DNA of 64,000 nt, taken from NCBI GenBank assembly GCA_009602735.1, contig WELA01003054.1:460952-524951 (forward strand), read 5' to 3'. Every line of letters starts with the position of its first letter. The stretch's first letter is position 1. The stretch comes from Mesotaenium endlicherianum. Lineage: Eukaryota > Streptophyta > Zygnematophyceae > Zygnematales > Mesotaeniaceae. Shown here piece by piece: positions 22,434 through 33,900 of the stretch. A program made the translations under genes and the position numbers. Below the pieces are notes generated by a model. That model made no database searches. It was not told the DNA's origin and saw only the letters and a program-made list of their open reading frames with translations.

Positions 22434-23395
22434 TGATATAATGATATGAGCGTTTTAGGCGTACTTCAGATATTTCCTTAAAATACCTTTAAATCGTTAT
22501 ACTTTTTGTTTGTAATTGCATAATAGCAATTTTATTGAATTGTCGCCACACACGCGTGTCGACTAATTGGGTCGAACGGCGCACGACCAAGAGGTGAATT
22601 GCAATTAATGGTACAAATTACTGCATTTACTTTGCAATAGGTAAAATTTAATCAATCATAACTTGATTAATTATAAAAGATTGAGTGAATCAATCAGCAA
22701 TTAATTACTTTTATTTGACTTTCATTGTTTTGCACAATGATTGTCATGGTTTTTGAGTTAACGACAATTGTTAACTCGACTGAAAACCAAACAAGGACAG
22801 TCCAAGTGTGTCGCCAGTCGGAATCAAACCCGAGACCTTAGGGCCGGGTCACTGCAATTCCGCGACACTCGCAAATCAACTTTGTATTTGTGGGGTTTTG
22901 GACCCCCGTCCCTCGATTAATTCCATCACATTTGACCGATTGGCCAAATGATTATTTATAACCAGTGGCTCATGCCAGATAATGTGTACGCGACCGCGCA
23001 AATAGTAGCAACTTTTTGAAAGTTGCGAGATCGCGAAAACGCCCGATTGGCGTGAAACAATTTTTCAGAAATCGTCGCGTAACCTTCAAACGGCCAAACG
23101 GCCTGTTTCGAGTATTTGGCCGAACGGGTTACACCCGTTTGCCCATTTTCCTTGAACGTGAACCAGTGCCCTAGCAGGTGACTCGAAGCACTCCAGTGCC
23201 TCATGTTGTGCAAGTATACATACTTGCAAGAGTCATTGTGAGTGCAACTTTTACAGCACGCATTCTCTACTTTGGATTTCTCTCACTAATGTATTCCAAG
23301 TAGTAGTACTTTTGCAAGTTGTCGGTATTTTCTCCCATTGAGCTATTATATACACTTGACTGCCGAGAAAAGATTCTTGAGATAAGCATAAACGT
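22434..23395 (+). mobile_element. Family D LTR-like insertion
   Basis: About 960 bp of AT-rich sequence inside the B LTR, opening TGATATAATGATATGAGCG. The first third is related to 11926-12231 (reversed). No protein frame is visible. Exact ends and target duplication are uncertain: flanks are TTCAG and TGCAG, which may be a decayed 5-bp duplication. It could be a solo LTR or a small terminal-repeat element. Confidence 0.45.
22808..22868 (-). other. tRNA-like inverted-repeat structure
   Basis: The minus strand opens with GTGTCGC and closes with GCGACAC (perfect 7-bp stem, 61 nt overall). A B-box-like GGTTTGATTCC lies 7 nt before the closing stem, as in a tRNA T-arm. There is no credible D-arm or anticodon arm, so it is too short for a gene. 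It may be a tRNA-derived remnant within D. Confidence 0.3.
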
Positions 23396-24770
23396 TGCAG
23401 TTGAACTTTAGTTAATATTAAGTTTGCTAAACTTTTTAGTAATATTTAGTATAATGACTCAGCCGGGTACGGTAGGCTGAGTCCACCAGAGGTCAGCTTG
23501 CTGACACATTCTTTGACGGTCAGTTGACTGCCGTACACGGAATCAATGAACTGCCCGTTATGCATCTAAATGTGATATGCTAGACGAGTACGCAGATGAC
23601 ACCCTTGGGTGGATGGCCATTCGAGATGATGGAAGATGGCTGTGGATTTGGTTAGCCGAGGTCCTACCGACGGGTAGGTGGTTCCATCGCACTTGCCATT
23701 GAACAGTAAACTCATTCCATGCACATAGGCTAGGTAATGCCCTCGAGTTTGGCATTCGGGAACGAGGCTAACTCTTTGTACAACTTACTGAGAGAACATC
23801 TGAATCCAAGGCTGCAAGACGTTACAGAAAGTGCTTACTATTCTTGCTTACGTATGAGTTTACTAATTGCATGATTGATGCTCGTAACTTGCATTTGACT
23901 TGTGAGTATTACTCTTGCTAGTTGTGTGGTCTTTACTGATTAATAAAATTAACCAAAATACCATGAAGATTACTTGCTGATATAAAGATCTTTTATCAAT
24001 TGTTAGTCGCCTATTAGTAAATCGATTCAATTCATCAGTGCAGGATGCACTGGGGTGCGACAGAGGCCAGACAAAGGGGCAATAGCCGCAGCCTAGCAGC
24101 TTGTGACACAAAACGTCACATAGCACTGTGGCAGCAGGTGGTCAACACATATCAAAAAGTAGCTAATATTGGAAGGGCGGATGTGACCAGCCAGACGCAG
24201 TTAACAAACAGCAGCATGTACGGGTGAAAGGAAATCAACAACATACAAAAATTCACCTCTAAGAGTTAAAGAAGAAAAGGGGAGGAGGGAGGAACATGGC
24301 ACCTACTGCGCATGTCAAGAGACAATCGCAAGTGAAGATTAAAGACTTCAACAAAGAGGGACCACAAATTACTGAACACGTATACGAGCAAGAACATGCA
24401 AGAGCAGGTAGGTAAGCAAGGTCAATGAAGGAACTTACAAAAATATGGTGGAGCCGAATGATAACAACATGGCAAAAGGCCTGTCATATAGCCCTCAATG
24501 CTGGCCTCAAATAGTGTTTGTGTCTGTTGTTCCAACTGCAAATATGCATACGAAGTTAACGCCAAAAACTTTGGCGAACAGATTTAGCAATTTTTTAGAG
24601 TTTACGCTCTTGCTGCCAAAAAATGAGAAGATGTACTTTAGTATTCCAACCTTGTCGATTGACGCATTGAACCAGCCTGACGGTGGTGGCGTCAACGACT
24701 TTGAGCCATTTATGGGCTACACGCACGCGTGAAGTAAGGTTTGTACGCTTTGTTCGTGCACACTGACTCA

Positions 24771-24790
24771 GTACGCTTAATTAAGCGTAC
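24771..24790. repeat. Perfect 20-bp palindrome
   Basis: GTACGCTTAATTAAGCGTAC is identical on both strands. It lies in anonymous DNA; a binding site or cruciform is possible but unsupported. Confidence 0.7.
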
Positions 24791-24866
24791 GAAGAGCGGC
24801 TAGTTCCCGAACAGCGTAACTGTGCTTTGTATTATTGTCGATAAACTCTGCCATTACGGATAGGCA

Positions 24867-24916
24867 TGTGTTGCAAATCCTAGGTATTTGCTGTGTTGCA
24901 AATCCTAGGTATTTGC
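24867..24916 (+). repeat. 25-bp tandem duplication
   Basis: Two adjacent identical copies (24867-24891, 24892-24916), each containing TTGCAAATCCTAGGTATTTG. Confidence 0.85.
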
Positions 24917-25068
24917 AAGCATAGGGAGATCTTTTCAAAGTAAAGAAGTTTGCACTAAATCCCAGTGAACAATAAAACTTGGAAAAAGAACAAATAACGA
25001 GCTATGGCTCAAAAGATCTCTAATAGCACATTGGAAGAATTCTCTTGAAGTAGTCTCTGAAGGATTAA

Positions 25069-28000
25069 ACACCAGATAGCCCAACGGAATGTATGCTCTT
25101 TGGCCCAACAACTACCTGCACTAGATATTTTTCTTAAAGCTCATTAATGGTCCAAATGACTTGTCTCTTATAGATTCTAGAAGGTCATATCACAATCTAG
25201 GTCACTATGCTTTTTATTTTCAAGGAGATGTTTTTTCTGCCCAAAAAACTTCAAAAAAAAAAAATATTTCAAAAAACGATCAAGAAAATTGCATACTTTG
25301 AGTGACTACCACACCCAATAGACTTGATTATAGAGTTTTTGATTTTTGCCAGAGTTGCCTATATGGGTAAGGACTGTACTTATAAAAATTCACAGTTTAA
25401 CTTCAACATCCTAGGAGTTGTAGCATTTGGGAATTGGAGGTCCCATTTGGCCCCTTGCTTTTTGCATGGCCCAACAAGAGAATTATTATCAGCTTCACAA
25501 AACACACTCTATCAAGCTCAATACAAGATCTTTGAATATGAAATTGAAGGATATGGTATGTAAGATAGCACTGTTTTTTAATAATATTTAATTTAAATTA
25601 ATTAAACAAGAAATACATTAAATAAGTCATTTCATCATATTTCAGGAGCAAATAGGAGCAATTTTTTATTTTTCATATAAAAAAATGGTCTGAATTTAAG
25701 AAGGCAAAACAAAGTTATACTACTGCTTTATAGACATAGCAAGAAGAAAATAAAATTGTTATAAAAAAGAATAGAAGTCGGGTAAAATCTACGACAAGTG
25801 CGCGTTATCGCCTACTTCTGCCCTTAATCCCTGACCTCCCTCTTATCTCCAACATCAAGGTGGTCTATCTGCCTCTCTGTATGATACCTCTGAAAGCACA
25901 TAGAGGGACACAAGAATACATTGCAAGGCTCACACATGAAGTGAACCTTAGGAGCTCTCAAGCCAGATGCACAAAGCCCAAAATTGCCTGTTGTACACAC
26001 TACGCATCGTTTCCTGTCCTTCACCTTTGCACGAAAATGCTTGTGAGTCCACCTTGCACCTGCAGCAATTGGGGTTGGGATAGTTTGGGTCACCACCTTG
26101 CTAGGGCCTTCATCATGGGGCCTGAAGTTGCACATGGCATCCATGATCTCCAAGTAGTTGTCAAACCTGTCTTCGTCGGGATGTGCCATCTTGTACAAGA
26201 TGCACACATTAGCAAGTAAGCCATCAAAGATTTTTCAGTAGGCCCTATGCCACCACTTTCTATTCACCAACACCCTCTCAATACTATAGTTTCTAGCTAG
26301 ACACATAGCATCAATTTGATCAACTGCATCCTTGTACAAGTTATAGTGTCCTACTAACTCTGGAGCTGGCAAAGACACTCTCCCTTTTCCAACACACCTA
26401 AGCTGAGTTTTGGGAGCCAGCCCCTTTGCTGTAGATAAAAATGCACAAGGCCTTTAATCATTCCATACACATGCAACCATAGAGGGGTGCTCATTGTATG
26501 CAGCTATTGAGTGGCCTGGATGGTGTGCATCAGGCTTCATCCACAACATGCCAGCAGGATAGTCCTTCCTATTTGTAACAGCAGTGCCTGTAGCTGCATG
26601 TCCCATCTTAGCTAGTAGTGCAAATAGAGGAGGTGAGGTGAAGCCTCTGTCTACCACTAAATTGAAGAAAGTACTTACGATAGTATACTCACTAAGTCTA
26701 GTACAACTTGTGTCTTTTGACCAGGAAACTTGATTCTGTCGTAGATTATGAATGCATAACAAAAGTCAGTAATGGCATCACAGATTGTGAATACTTTCAT
26801 GCCATACTTGTATGGCTTAGAAGGGTTGTACATTTAAATGGGGCATTGTCTTTTCCTGATGGAAATTGTTCTTTCATCTACATATAGATTGAGTCCAGGG
26901 CTGTAATACTGTGCAAAAGTTTTGTGGCAAAGGTCTGTGAAAGGATGCAATTGCCAAAGCTTATACTCTCTAGACTCTCTAGAAAAGCAATCACTGTACT
27001 TATTATCCTTCACATGAAAGTATCTTCTTATATCTTTGAACCTGTTTCTACTCATGAACCTACCAAAACTAGGAAGAGGAAGAGGGCCCTTCACACTCTT
27101 CTGCCAGTATTTACTGAGTCTTGGCAATGCATGCAGCTCCATAGCCATGCACAGGCCATGGAAAATGTCAATCTTTGTGGTAGTAACAGGCAGTCAACCT
27201 TTGGCACCACTCACAGAGGCATACCTATTGGTCTCAACAGTTAGGTGCTCAAAGATCCAAATAGGCATGAGCAGACAAAAGACTCCAAATGTAGAGAGAG
27301 CTCGAAACCTTCTATCCGAGATGCCAAATAGCCATGATGATTGCTCTTACTCAATTGCAGCAGCTTCTCATCATAGGAATGTCCAGCAGCTGCTGGCTGC
27401 CAGTCCCATACTTCTTCAACTTCTTCCTCCTGGGCCTCCTCCACTTCCACCATGCTAACAGCAATTGGAACATTGTCATCTTCTACCTCCTCGGATGAGC
27501 TGTCTCCAGATTGATCACTGCTCGCATCAGAGTCAGAATCTAATGCTACTCCCTTGCCCTTCTCACTCATGCTAGCCTTTTTGGTCTTACTCATAAACTT
27601 GCTCCTGAAAGCAGGAGCAATGATGTTCCTACTTCCAGATGGCCTGCCTCTCCTTCTAGGGCCCTCGGATTCAATAGTTTGACTGTCACCCAAGCTGAGG
27701 GGAGTGAGCTCTTCCTCCTCATGCATCTCAGTGTCAAGAATAGCTGTTTGAGACTCTCGGAATAAGGCCTTAGAGTCACGCTGAGAATCCGGCTGGGTCT
27801 CATCAGAAATCTGCTTGTAAACACCTACACTACTCTTCTCAAAGCCCACAGTAAAATCCCTCAAGTTCGTCAAGAGAAAAGACTTCAAATACTTGGGTCT
27901 AGTCTTGTCATAAGGGAAGAAAAGAGTGTAACTATCCTCTTGCCCTTTCTTTTGCTCACACTTCTTCTTCACATTTCCGCCTAAGAAAATGTCCTCACAA

Positions 28001-28400
28001 TCGTCCTTTAAATGGTCATACGCCCATGTCCGGCCAAAGAACACGGCCGGTACTAAGATTATGCACCCTAATAAGACGTCGCGAGAGCTGTCGTCGTCAG
28101 CCATGGTGGAAATACAAGAAGACACACAAAGAAGAAGAAGCTATTTCGGGTTGAACAGAGCTACTTTTGTTCAAAGACATTGATTTCTGCTATGTACGAA
28201 AAATGACCTCCCATGCACGCAATTTGTCGGTTGCCTCTCGCAATTTAATGGCAGATACCTTGTGATATAGGCTACCGTTCTAGACTATTTTCATAGAAAA
28301 CGAATAAATATTGAAGAATTCCGAGCATGTGCTAGAGGGCCAAGTAGTTAGGCCAAAAAATGACATATGGGCCATATGCGCCCCTCCGGGCCATCTAGTG
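25069..28400 (-). mobile_element. Decayed piggyBac-type DNA transposon
   Basis: TTAA, the obligatory piggyBac target, is present at 25065-25068 and 28401-28404. Inside these the ends are imperfect inverted repeats: ACACCAGATAGCCCAACGG on the left and CACTAGATGGCCCGGAGG on the right (reversed), each with a second GGCCC further in. The minus strand encodes a transposase relic. The ends are inferred by eye and the inverted repeat is imperfect, which fits an old non-autonomous copy. Confidence 0.55.
25824..28125 (-). pseudogene. piggyBac-like transposase, multiple breaks
   Basis: Read 28125 to 25824. The N-terminal 200 residues are acidic and charged with a basic motif GPRRRGRPSGSRN. After a frameshift near 27340 come PIWIFEHLTVETNRYA, SRNRFKDIRRYFHVKDNK, then the first catalytic Asp in LYVDERTISIRKR (~26860). 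Next are the second in VVDRGFTSPPLFALLAKMG (~26650) with TNRKDYPAG, the third in VACVWND (~26460), and a fourth acidic site in AVDQIDAMCLARNYSIE followed by NRKWWHRAY (~26320-26240). A C-terminal cysteine-rich domain reads RCVVC ... FMCEPC ... LCPSMCFQRYH. This is the DDE_Tnp_1_7 order. At least three stops or frameshifts make it inactive. It would excise and insert at TTAA sites. Confidence 0.8.
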
Positions 28401-28404
28401 TTAA

Positions 28405-28723
28405 ACTGTGACTTTGCTTACCACTTGTGAAGTTCTTTAAGTGACTGAAATCCAATTTAAGAGAGGTCGGATTGCTCCTCATAAGAGAGACTTGTGGCCC
28501 TAAATATACAAGAAAAAAAAGTGTCAACTTCATTAATACCTCTGTTACTTATAACTTGCCAACAAAGACTTATAAAATATGTTAAACTATGGACATCTTT
28601 AGAGCTTTAATCTCGGATAACCGGCAAGTGAGGCGCGGATTGAATGCCAGATCACTTTAAGAGGCCTCTCCTACGTCCACAAATGTGTTCAAAGGTTGTA
28701 CTAGCACTCAACTAAGTAGCTAA
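28405..28723. other. Anonymous spacer
   Basis: No gene or repeat seen. It ends in GTTGC, which is duplicated beyond the B1 element. Confidence 0.5.
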
Positions 28724-28728
28724 GTTGC

Positions 28729-29448
28729 TGTAATGAATCAGTATATTAGTTGATATAATATTCATTTAAATAATAAATTTAAATAAGTTCAGCCTGCTGA
28801 ACTTTAGTTAATATCGAGTCTGCTGGACTTTATTAAATCATCAGTTTAATGACTCAGCCGGAAGCAGCAGGCTGAAGTCAACTTCGGTCAGCTTGCTGAC
28901 AAATTCTTTGAAAGTCAGCTGACTTCCGTAGTCGGTCGCAGCAAACTGCCTAGATATGCATCTAAGTGTGGTGTGCTAGATGAATGGCCAGATGACATCC
29001 TTAGGATGGATGGCGATTCGGGATGATGGGAGATGGCGGTGGATTTGGTTAACCGAGGTCCTACCAACGTGGTTAACTCCCGGGTAGGCGGTGCCATCGC
29101 ACTGACCGTTGAACAGTAAACTCATTCCATGTCCATATGCTAGGCATTGCTCTCGAGTTTGGCATTCGGAAACGAGGCCAACTCTCTTGTACAGCTTACT
29201 GAGAGAGATCTGAATCCAAGGCGAGAAGCCATTGATACGCACTGTCTTCTAACCTTGCTTATGTATGAGTTTACTGATTTGCATTATTGATGCTAGTTTA
29301 CTCGCATTTGACTTACGAGTATTATTCACTGCTAGTGTGTTGTCCTTTGCCGTTAAACCAGTTAACGGAAAATACCATAAAGATTACTTGCTGATATAAA
29401 GATCTTTATTAATTGTTAATCGCCTATTTGGTAAGTCGATTCATTTCA
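28729..29448 (+). repeat. B1 5' LTR
   Basis: 720 bp, TGTAATGAATC to GATTCATTTCA. An 88-codon antisense frame lies in it and in other B LTRs, but its retention follows from LTR similarity alone. Confidence 0.95.
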
Positions 29449-29449
29449 G

Positions 29450-29461
29450 TGGTATCGGAGC
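29450..29461 (+). promoter_or_regulatory. B1 primer-binding site
   Basis: TGGTATCGGAGC one base after the LTR; initiator-Met type. Confidence 0.85.
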
Positions 29462-29482
29462 TGTTATCACAGTCTTCTTTGT

Positions 29483-30961
29483 ATGGTAAGGACAAGGTCT
29501 CAAACTAGCAACTCCCGAGACATGGAGAACCAGGATAACGAGAATGTCAAAAACCAGGCGGAAAGCCATGTAGCGGGAACCCGTACCTATTCTGAAGCAG
29601 TGGCAGATAGTGCAGCTAGAGAGGCTGCAAATGAGGCACCTGCTATTGCCGCAGTCTCAGCACAGCGAGTTGAGGAGGAGAGAGCCAGATTAGAAGCTGA
29701 ACAATTAGCAAAGGCCGCTGAAGATACAGAAAGGAGGGAAAGACAGCCAGCTGACGAGCGCACTGTTGAAGAACTTATGGCATCAAGGGCCAATGTTCTG
29801 AACTCACCTCCTGTTGTACAACTCAGTGTACCCCTAGGTCAAATACGTGACCGGCTGAATGCGGCAGGAATTGCTGCTGCAGGAGCGAGAGGGACTGTTG
29901 AGGACACTACTCAGCGAGTAGAGGCCAATGCTGCTGCTGCATATGCTAATCTACCACACCAGAGTGTAGACTTGGGAGCATTGTTCGTTTAGATGCAGTC
30001 GCAAATGGCGACCATGTATCAGTCCCAACAGGAGGACAAAAGAATCATAATGTCCCTACTGCGGGACAGAGACCAACTGGGGTCTCAAACCACTAGTGGT
30101 GGTGGCCGAGGGCCTAGTAAGCCCAAGCCGAAACCTCCCCAGGACTATGATCCTGACGGAAACAAAAAATATCACCTGATCAAGTTTCTCGCGGATGTTG
30201 AGCAGTGGCTGGAGAACTACCCAGAACTGCAAGATTACGAGAAGGTCAGGCACACCGGTGCGCTACTGAAAGGCAGTGCCGCAGACTGGTGGCTTTACTG
30301 GAAGGAAGAGCGTAAGGCTCGGCAACTCGGTGACCCTACGTGGGTAGAGTTTGTCGAGAAGTTGCATGAGAAGTTTGATGTCATCAACCAGCAGGAGAAA
30401 GCTATCTATGCGATGATCTCCCTGACACTGAAGCAGACCACTTCAGTTGCTGAGTTTGCTCAAAAGTTCCAAGAGAACATGATGAAGCAGCCTGATTTGC
30501 CAGAACGGTATAGGATAGCATACTTCAGGTATGGCTTGAAATCCGAGGTCTCTGGTCATTTTGCTGAGAAAAAGTATGAGAAACTGGCTGACTTGATCCA
30601 GGATGCTGACGCCTGGGATCAGCAGCAGTTCAATCACAAGCGCCAGAGTAACGCTTTGGTGTCTAAGATTGTCAAAAAGCCCCACGGTTCCTACAATGCA
30701 GTTGAAGGAGACCAGGCTGAGGATAATCAGGGTGATGAATATGAGTATGAGTACAATGCTATTCAGTCTAGAGGTAGAGGTGGTCCCTCTCGAGGTGGCT
30801 ATGGAAGGGGTGGTGGTAGGACTAAGCCGAGACCAGCCTCAGCAAAATCTACTTGCTACCATTGTCAGCAGAAAGGCCACTACAGAGAACAGTGTCCGGT
30901 CAAGCACCTGCCTAAGGTCGAGAGAAAAGACCAGCCTTTAAAAGACAGCAACAGTCAGTAA
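29483..30961 (+). pseudogene. gag: B1 gag (one nonsense codon)
   Basis: Starts at the ATG 21 nt after the primer site (MVRTRSQTSNSRDMENQDNE), the first ATG, shared by two other copies. It is 493 codons including the stop. The N-terminal half is Ala/Glu-rich and probably coiled-coil. The capsid region follows (KPPQDYDPDGNKKY, LLKGSAADWWLYW, PTWVEFVEKLHEKFDV, SLTLKQTTSVAEFAQKF), then an RGG-like glycine/arginine stretch and the knuckle CYHCQQKGHYREQC near residue 460. TAG at 29990-29992 replaces CAG seen in the sister copy (55456), the only break. The last codons overlap pol and carry the slippery heptamer. Gag assembles the particle and binds RNA. Confidence 0.9.
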
Positions 30962-30978
30962 TCCAGTCTACTGACTGT
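30937..30978 (+). promoter_or_regulatory. Gag-Pol -1 ribosomal frameshift cassette (B1)
   Basis: Heptamer T TTA AAA (30937-30943) is in the gag phase. After a 7-nt spacer comes a perfect 10-bp hairpin, ACAGTCAGTA / TACTGACTGT with an 8-nt loop (30951-30978). Slippage by -1 enters exactly the pol frame. The gag stop TAA (30959-30961) lies in the hairpin. The loop ATCCAGT is complementary to ACTGGAT at 31044-31050, so a long-range pseudoknot is possible. A second 6-bp hairpin, TAGTGA-GTCG-TCACTA, follows shortly downstream. Confidence 0.85.
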
Positions 30979-33900
30979 GAGGATGCTAGAGATAGTGAGT
31001 CGTCACTAGCTGCCCTCGTAGCAGGTATTATGGGTCCTGCTGAACTGGATTCACTATGCATGCCTGACAACCAGATAAAGGAGACCATCAGCAATATAGA
31101 CGTCCAGAGAGTGCACACTCTGGATGCTCTTGTTCCACCTGATGTCCAACATTTCTTTGCTACGTCAGGAGAACAATGCGAAAGTCAGGAAAAGACAGTC
31201 CCCCCTATCCTACTGCATTGCATGATTGCAGGTAGGAAGGTGAGGGCATTTGTTGACGGAGGGGCGTCACATACTTTTATCCACAAGGACTTAGTTAAGC
31301 GGCTAAGGCTGCCTACTGTCACCCAAGGGAATAGAAAAATATTCCTTGGAGATGCCTCAAGTATCCCGGGAGGAGTTATAACCAAGCCTATTGAGGTCCA
31401 GTTAGGTTCTGGCATTGCAGTTCTAACTGAAACGCTTACATTTGAGGTACTCAACACTGGCTTTTATGATCTCGTGCTAGGCAGGTCCTGGCTTAATAGA
31501 CATCAAGCTGAAGTGTGTTGGAGCAGAGGTACAGTTAAAGTGAGAGGAGCCAGTGATGGGCAGACTGACTTGGCACCCACCAGTGCTCTTCCTCTTGTCC
31601 TGTGTGGATGGCAACTGAAGGAAAAGAAGAGGCTTCCAGAAGGATGCAAGTTGCTGAATGCAATGGAGTTCGTCAAAAGCTGGAACCAGAAGGAAGACAG
31701 AATGTTTTGTCTGCTGCTAAAAGAGGTACCTCCTCAACCTGAACAAGTGGTTGCGAAAAAGGTAAGCCCTCCGGAGCACCCTATTGCTGCAAAAATTGTT
31801 GCTCAGTACACGGATGTATTTGATATGCCTCCAGGACTACCCCCTAAACGGGAAGTAGATCATAGGATTGATTTATTACCTGGTAGTCAGCCACCCTGGC
31901 AACGCACTTATGGCTTGTCCTATGTGGAAAGCGAGGAGTTGAAAACACAGATTGCAGAGCTTGAGGAAAATGGTTATATTTCTCCCAGTATATCACCTTA
32001 CGGCGCACCCATCCTATTTGTTAAGAAAAAGGACGGCAATATGCGGATGTGTGTGGATTACAGAGCTCTGAACAAAATTACGGTAAAGAACAAGTATGCC
32101 TTACCCAGAATCGAGGACTTGCTTGATACCCTGTCTGGTGCTAAAGTGTTCAGTAAGATAGATCTCAAGAGTGGTTATCATCAAATCAGAATTCCTGAAG
32201 GTGATGAACACAAGACTGCCTTCCGCACACGCTATGGACACTATGAGTTCAACGTGATGCCATTTGGACTGACTAATGCTCCTGCTACCTTCATGGGTGC
32301 TATGAATGACATTTTCAGACCTTATTTGGATAAGTTTGTGCAAGTTTTTCTAGATGATATTTTAATTTTCTCTAAAGATGAAGCTCAGCACACTGAACAT
32401 TTAAAGACTGTCCTGGACTCTCTGAGGAAGAATCACTTATATGCTAAAATGAGCAAGTGTGATTTCTTTAAGGAAAGTATTGAACTCTTAGGCCACGTTG
32501 TAAGTAAAGAGGGCATCAGTGTGGATCCTAAGAAAGTCCAGACCATAAGGGACTGGCCAGTACCACAGTCGGTCTCTGAAGTTAGATCCTTCCTCGGGTT
32601 GGCTAACTACTATAGGAGATTTATTGAGAATTATTCCACAAAGGCCAGTAAACTGACTGACCTTACTAAGAAAGACATAGGGTATGTGTGGGGGGAAGAG
32701 CAGCAGGCTGCCTTCCAAACCATTAAAGATGCCCTTTGTTTTGCCCCAGTGCTAGCCGTGTATGACCCCAGCAACCCCGTGCAGGTGGTCACTGATGCCT
32801 CTGACTTTGCCATGGGTGCTATTTTGTTGCAGCTTGCTGACAAGACCACAAAGGATGGTAAGGTACGGCAGGAGTGGCATCCTGTGTTGTACGAGTCTAT
32901 GAAATTTAATCCAGCAGAGATTAATTACTCAGTGCATGATAAGAGCTGCTAGCTATCATTCATGTGCTCAAACAGTGGAGAGCATACTTACATGGTAAGG
33001 CCTTTAAGGTGATTACAGATCATCTAGCTCTGACCCACTTTCAGAAGAAGTCCAAGCTGTCGAGGAGGGAGAACCGCTGGAGCCAGATGCTGGAGCAGTT
33101 CCAAGTCCAGATCGACTACAAACCAGGGAAGTTGAATCCTGCTGATGCACTCTCTAGAAGACCTGACTTGCAAGATACGAACTTTAGTCAGCATGCTGTA
33201 GATAAAGTCCTGTGTGCACTCACTTCACTACAGGTGAAAAAGTCCTTCCTTGAACAACTTAGGAAAGCCTACCTTTCTGATCCAACATTTGAGCCCAACC
33301 CCACTACTGGTGTGTGTTGTGCTACTGCACTCGGGTATAAGCTGAAGGGAGGGGTCTGGGTGACTGAAACCACATCAGGCAGGCTGAAGCTGGTCATTCC
33401 TAATAACTTGGAAATAAGGTCTCTCTTACTGAGTCAAGCGCATGACAGTCTCCTGGGGCAGGCCAAAACTGTTGGCAAACTGGCAAAACATTATCATTGG
33501 GAGGGATTACCCTGGGAGGTCTTGAAATATGTCAACACCTGTGACCAGTGTCAGAGAAATAAGTCTCGGCACACACCACCCGGAGGTCTCTTGCAACCAC
33601 TGTCCATCCCAGCTGGACGCTGGGAAACTATATCCATGGACTGGGTGGTCTCACTACCAAGAACTGCCAATGGGCATGATTCCATACCGGTAGTCGTGGA
33701 TAAATTGACAAAAATGGTCATTTTTATCCCCACAACTGTCAAAGTGACTGCACTCGAAACAGCGAGACAGTTCTACAACCATGTAGTATGCCAACATGGG
33801 CTCCCTTCTAATATCATCTCAGACAGAGACTCAAAATTCACCTCTAAGTACTGGAGAGCTTTAATGGGGTTAATGGGAGTCCAACAGCTGCTCAGCACAA

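Larger units (their letters stand above)
22374..24034 (+). mobile_element. Solo family B LTR carrying a nested D insertion
   Basis: Starts TGTAAAGAATCA and ends CGATTCAATTCA, with TCAGT on both sides (22369-22373 and 24035-24039). The LTR is split after GTTCAG near 22430 and resumes at about 23396 with TTGAACTTTAGTTAAT. The second part includes the family signature GACTCAGCCGG ... CAGCTTGCTGACACATTC. It is much diverged from the other B LTRs. A solo LTR arises by recombination between the two LTRs of a full element. Confidence 0.8.
24040..25064. other. Anonymous region between solo LTR and piggyBac-like element
   Basis: No recognised gene. The frame at 24445-24732 (95 codons) has no known motif. 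The region holds a 20-bp palindrome and a 25-bp tandem repeat, listed separately. Confidence 0.5.

Noticed and set aside
22808-22868. A functional tRNA gene on the minus strand
   Set aside because: Only 61 nt, with no anticodon or D arm and an imperfect T arm.
24445-24732. 95-codon frame as a host gene
   Set aside because: No domain, no homologous copy in the window and no clear regulatory context.
28976-29242. 88-codon antisense frame kept in B LTRs (also near 5556, 37067, 42684, 54447)
   Set aside because: Its repetition follows from LTR copy identity. It is antisense to the element, varies in length between copies and has no recognisable domain.
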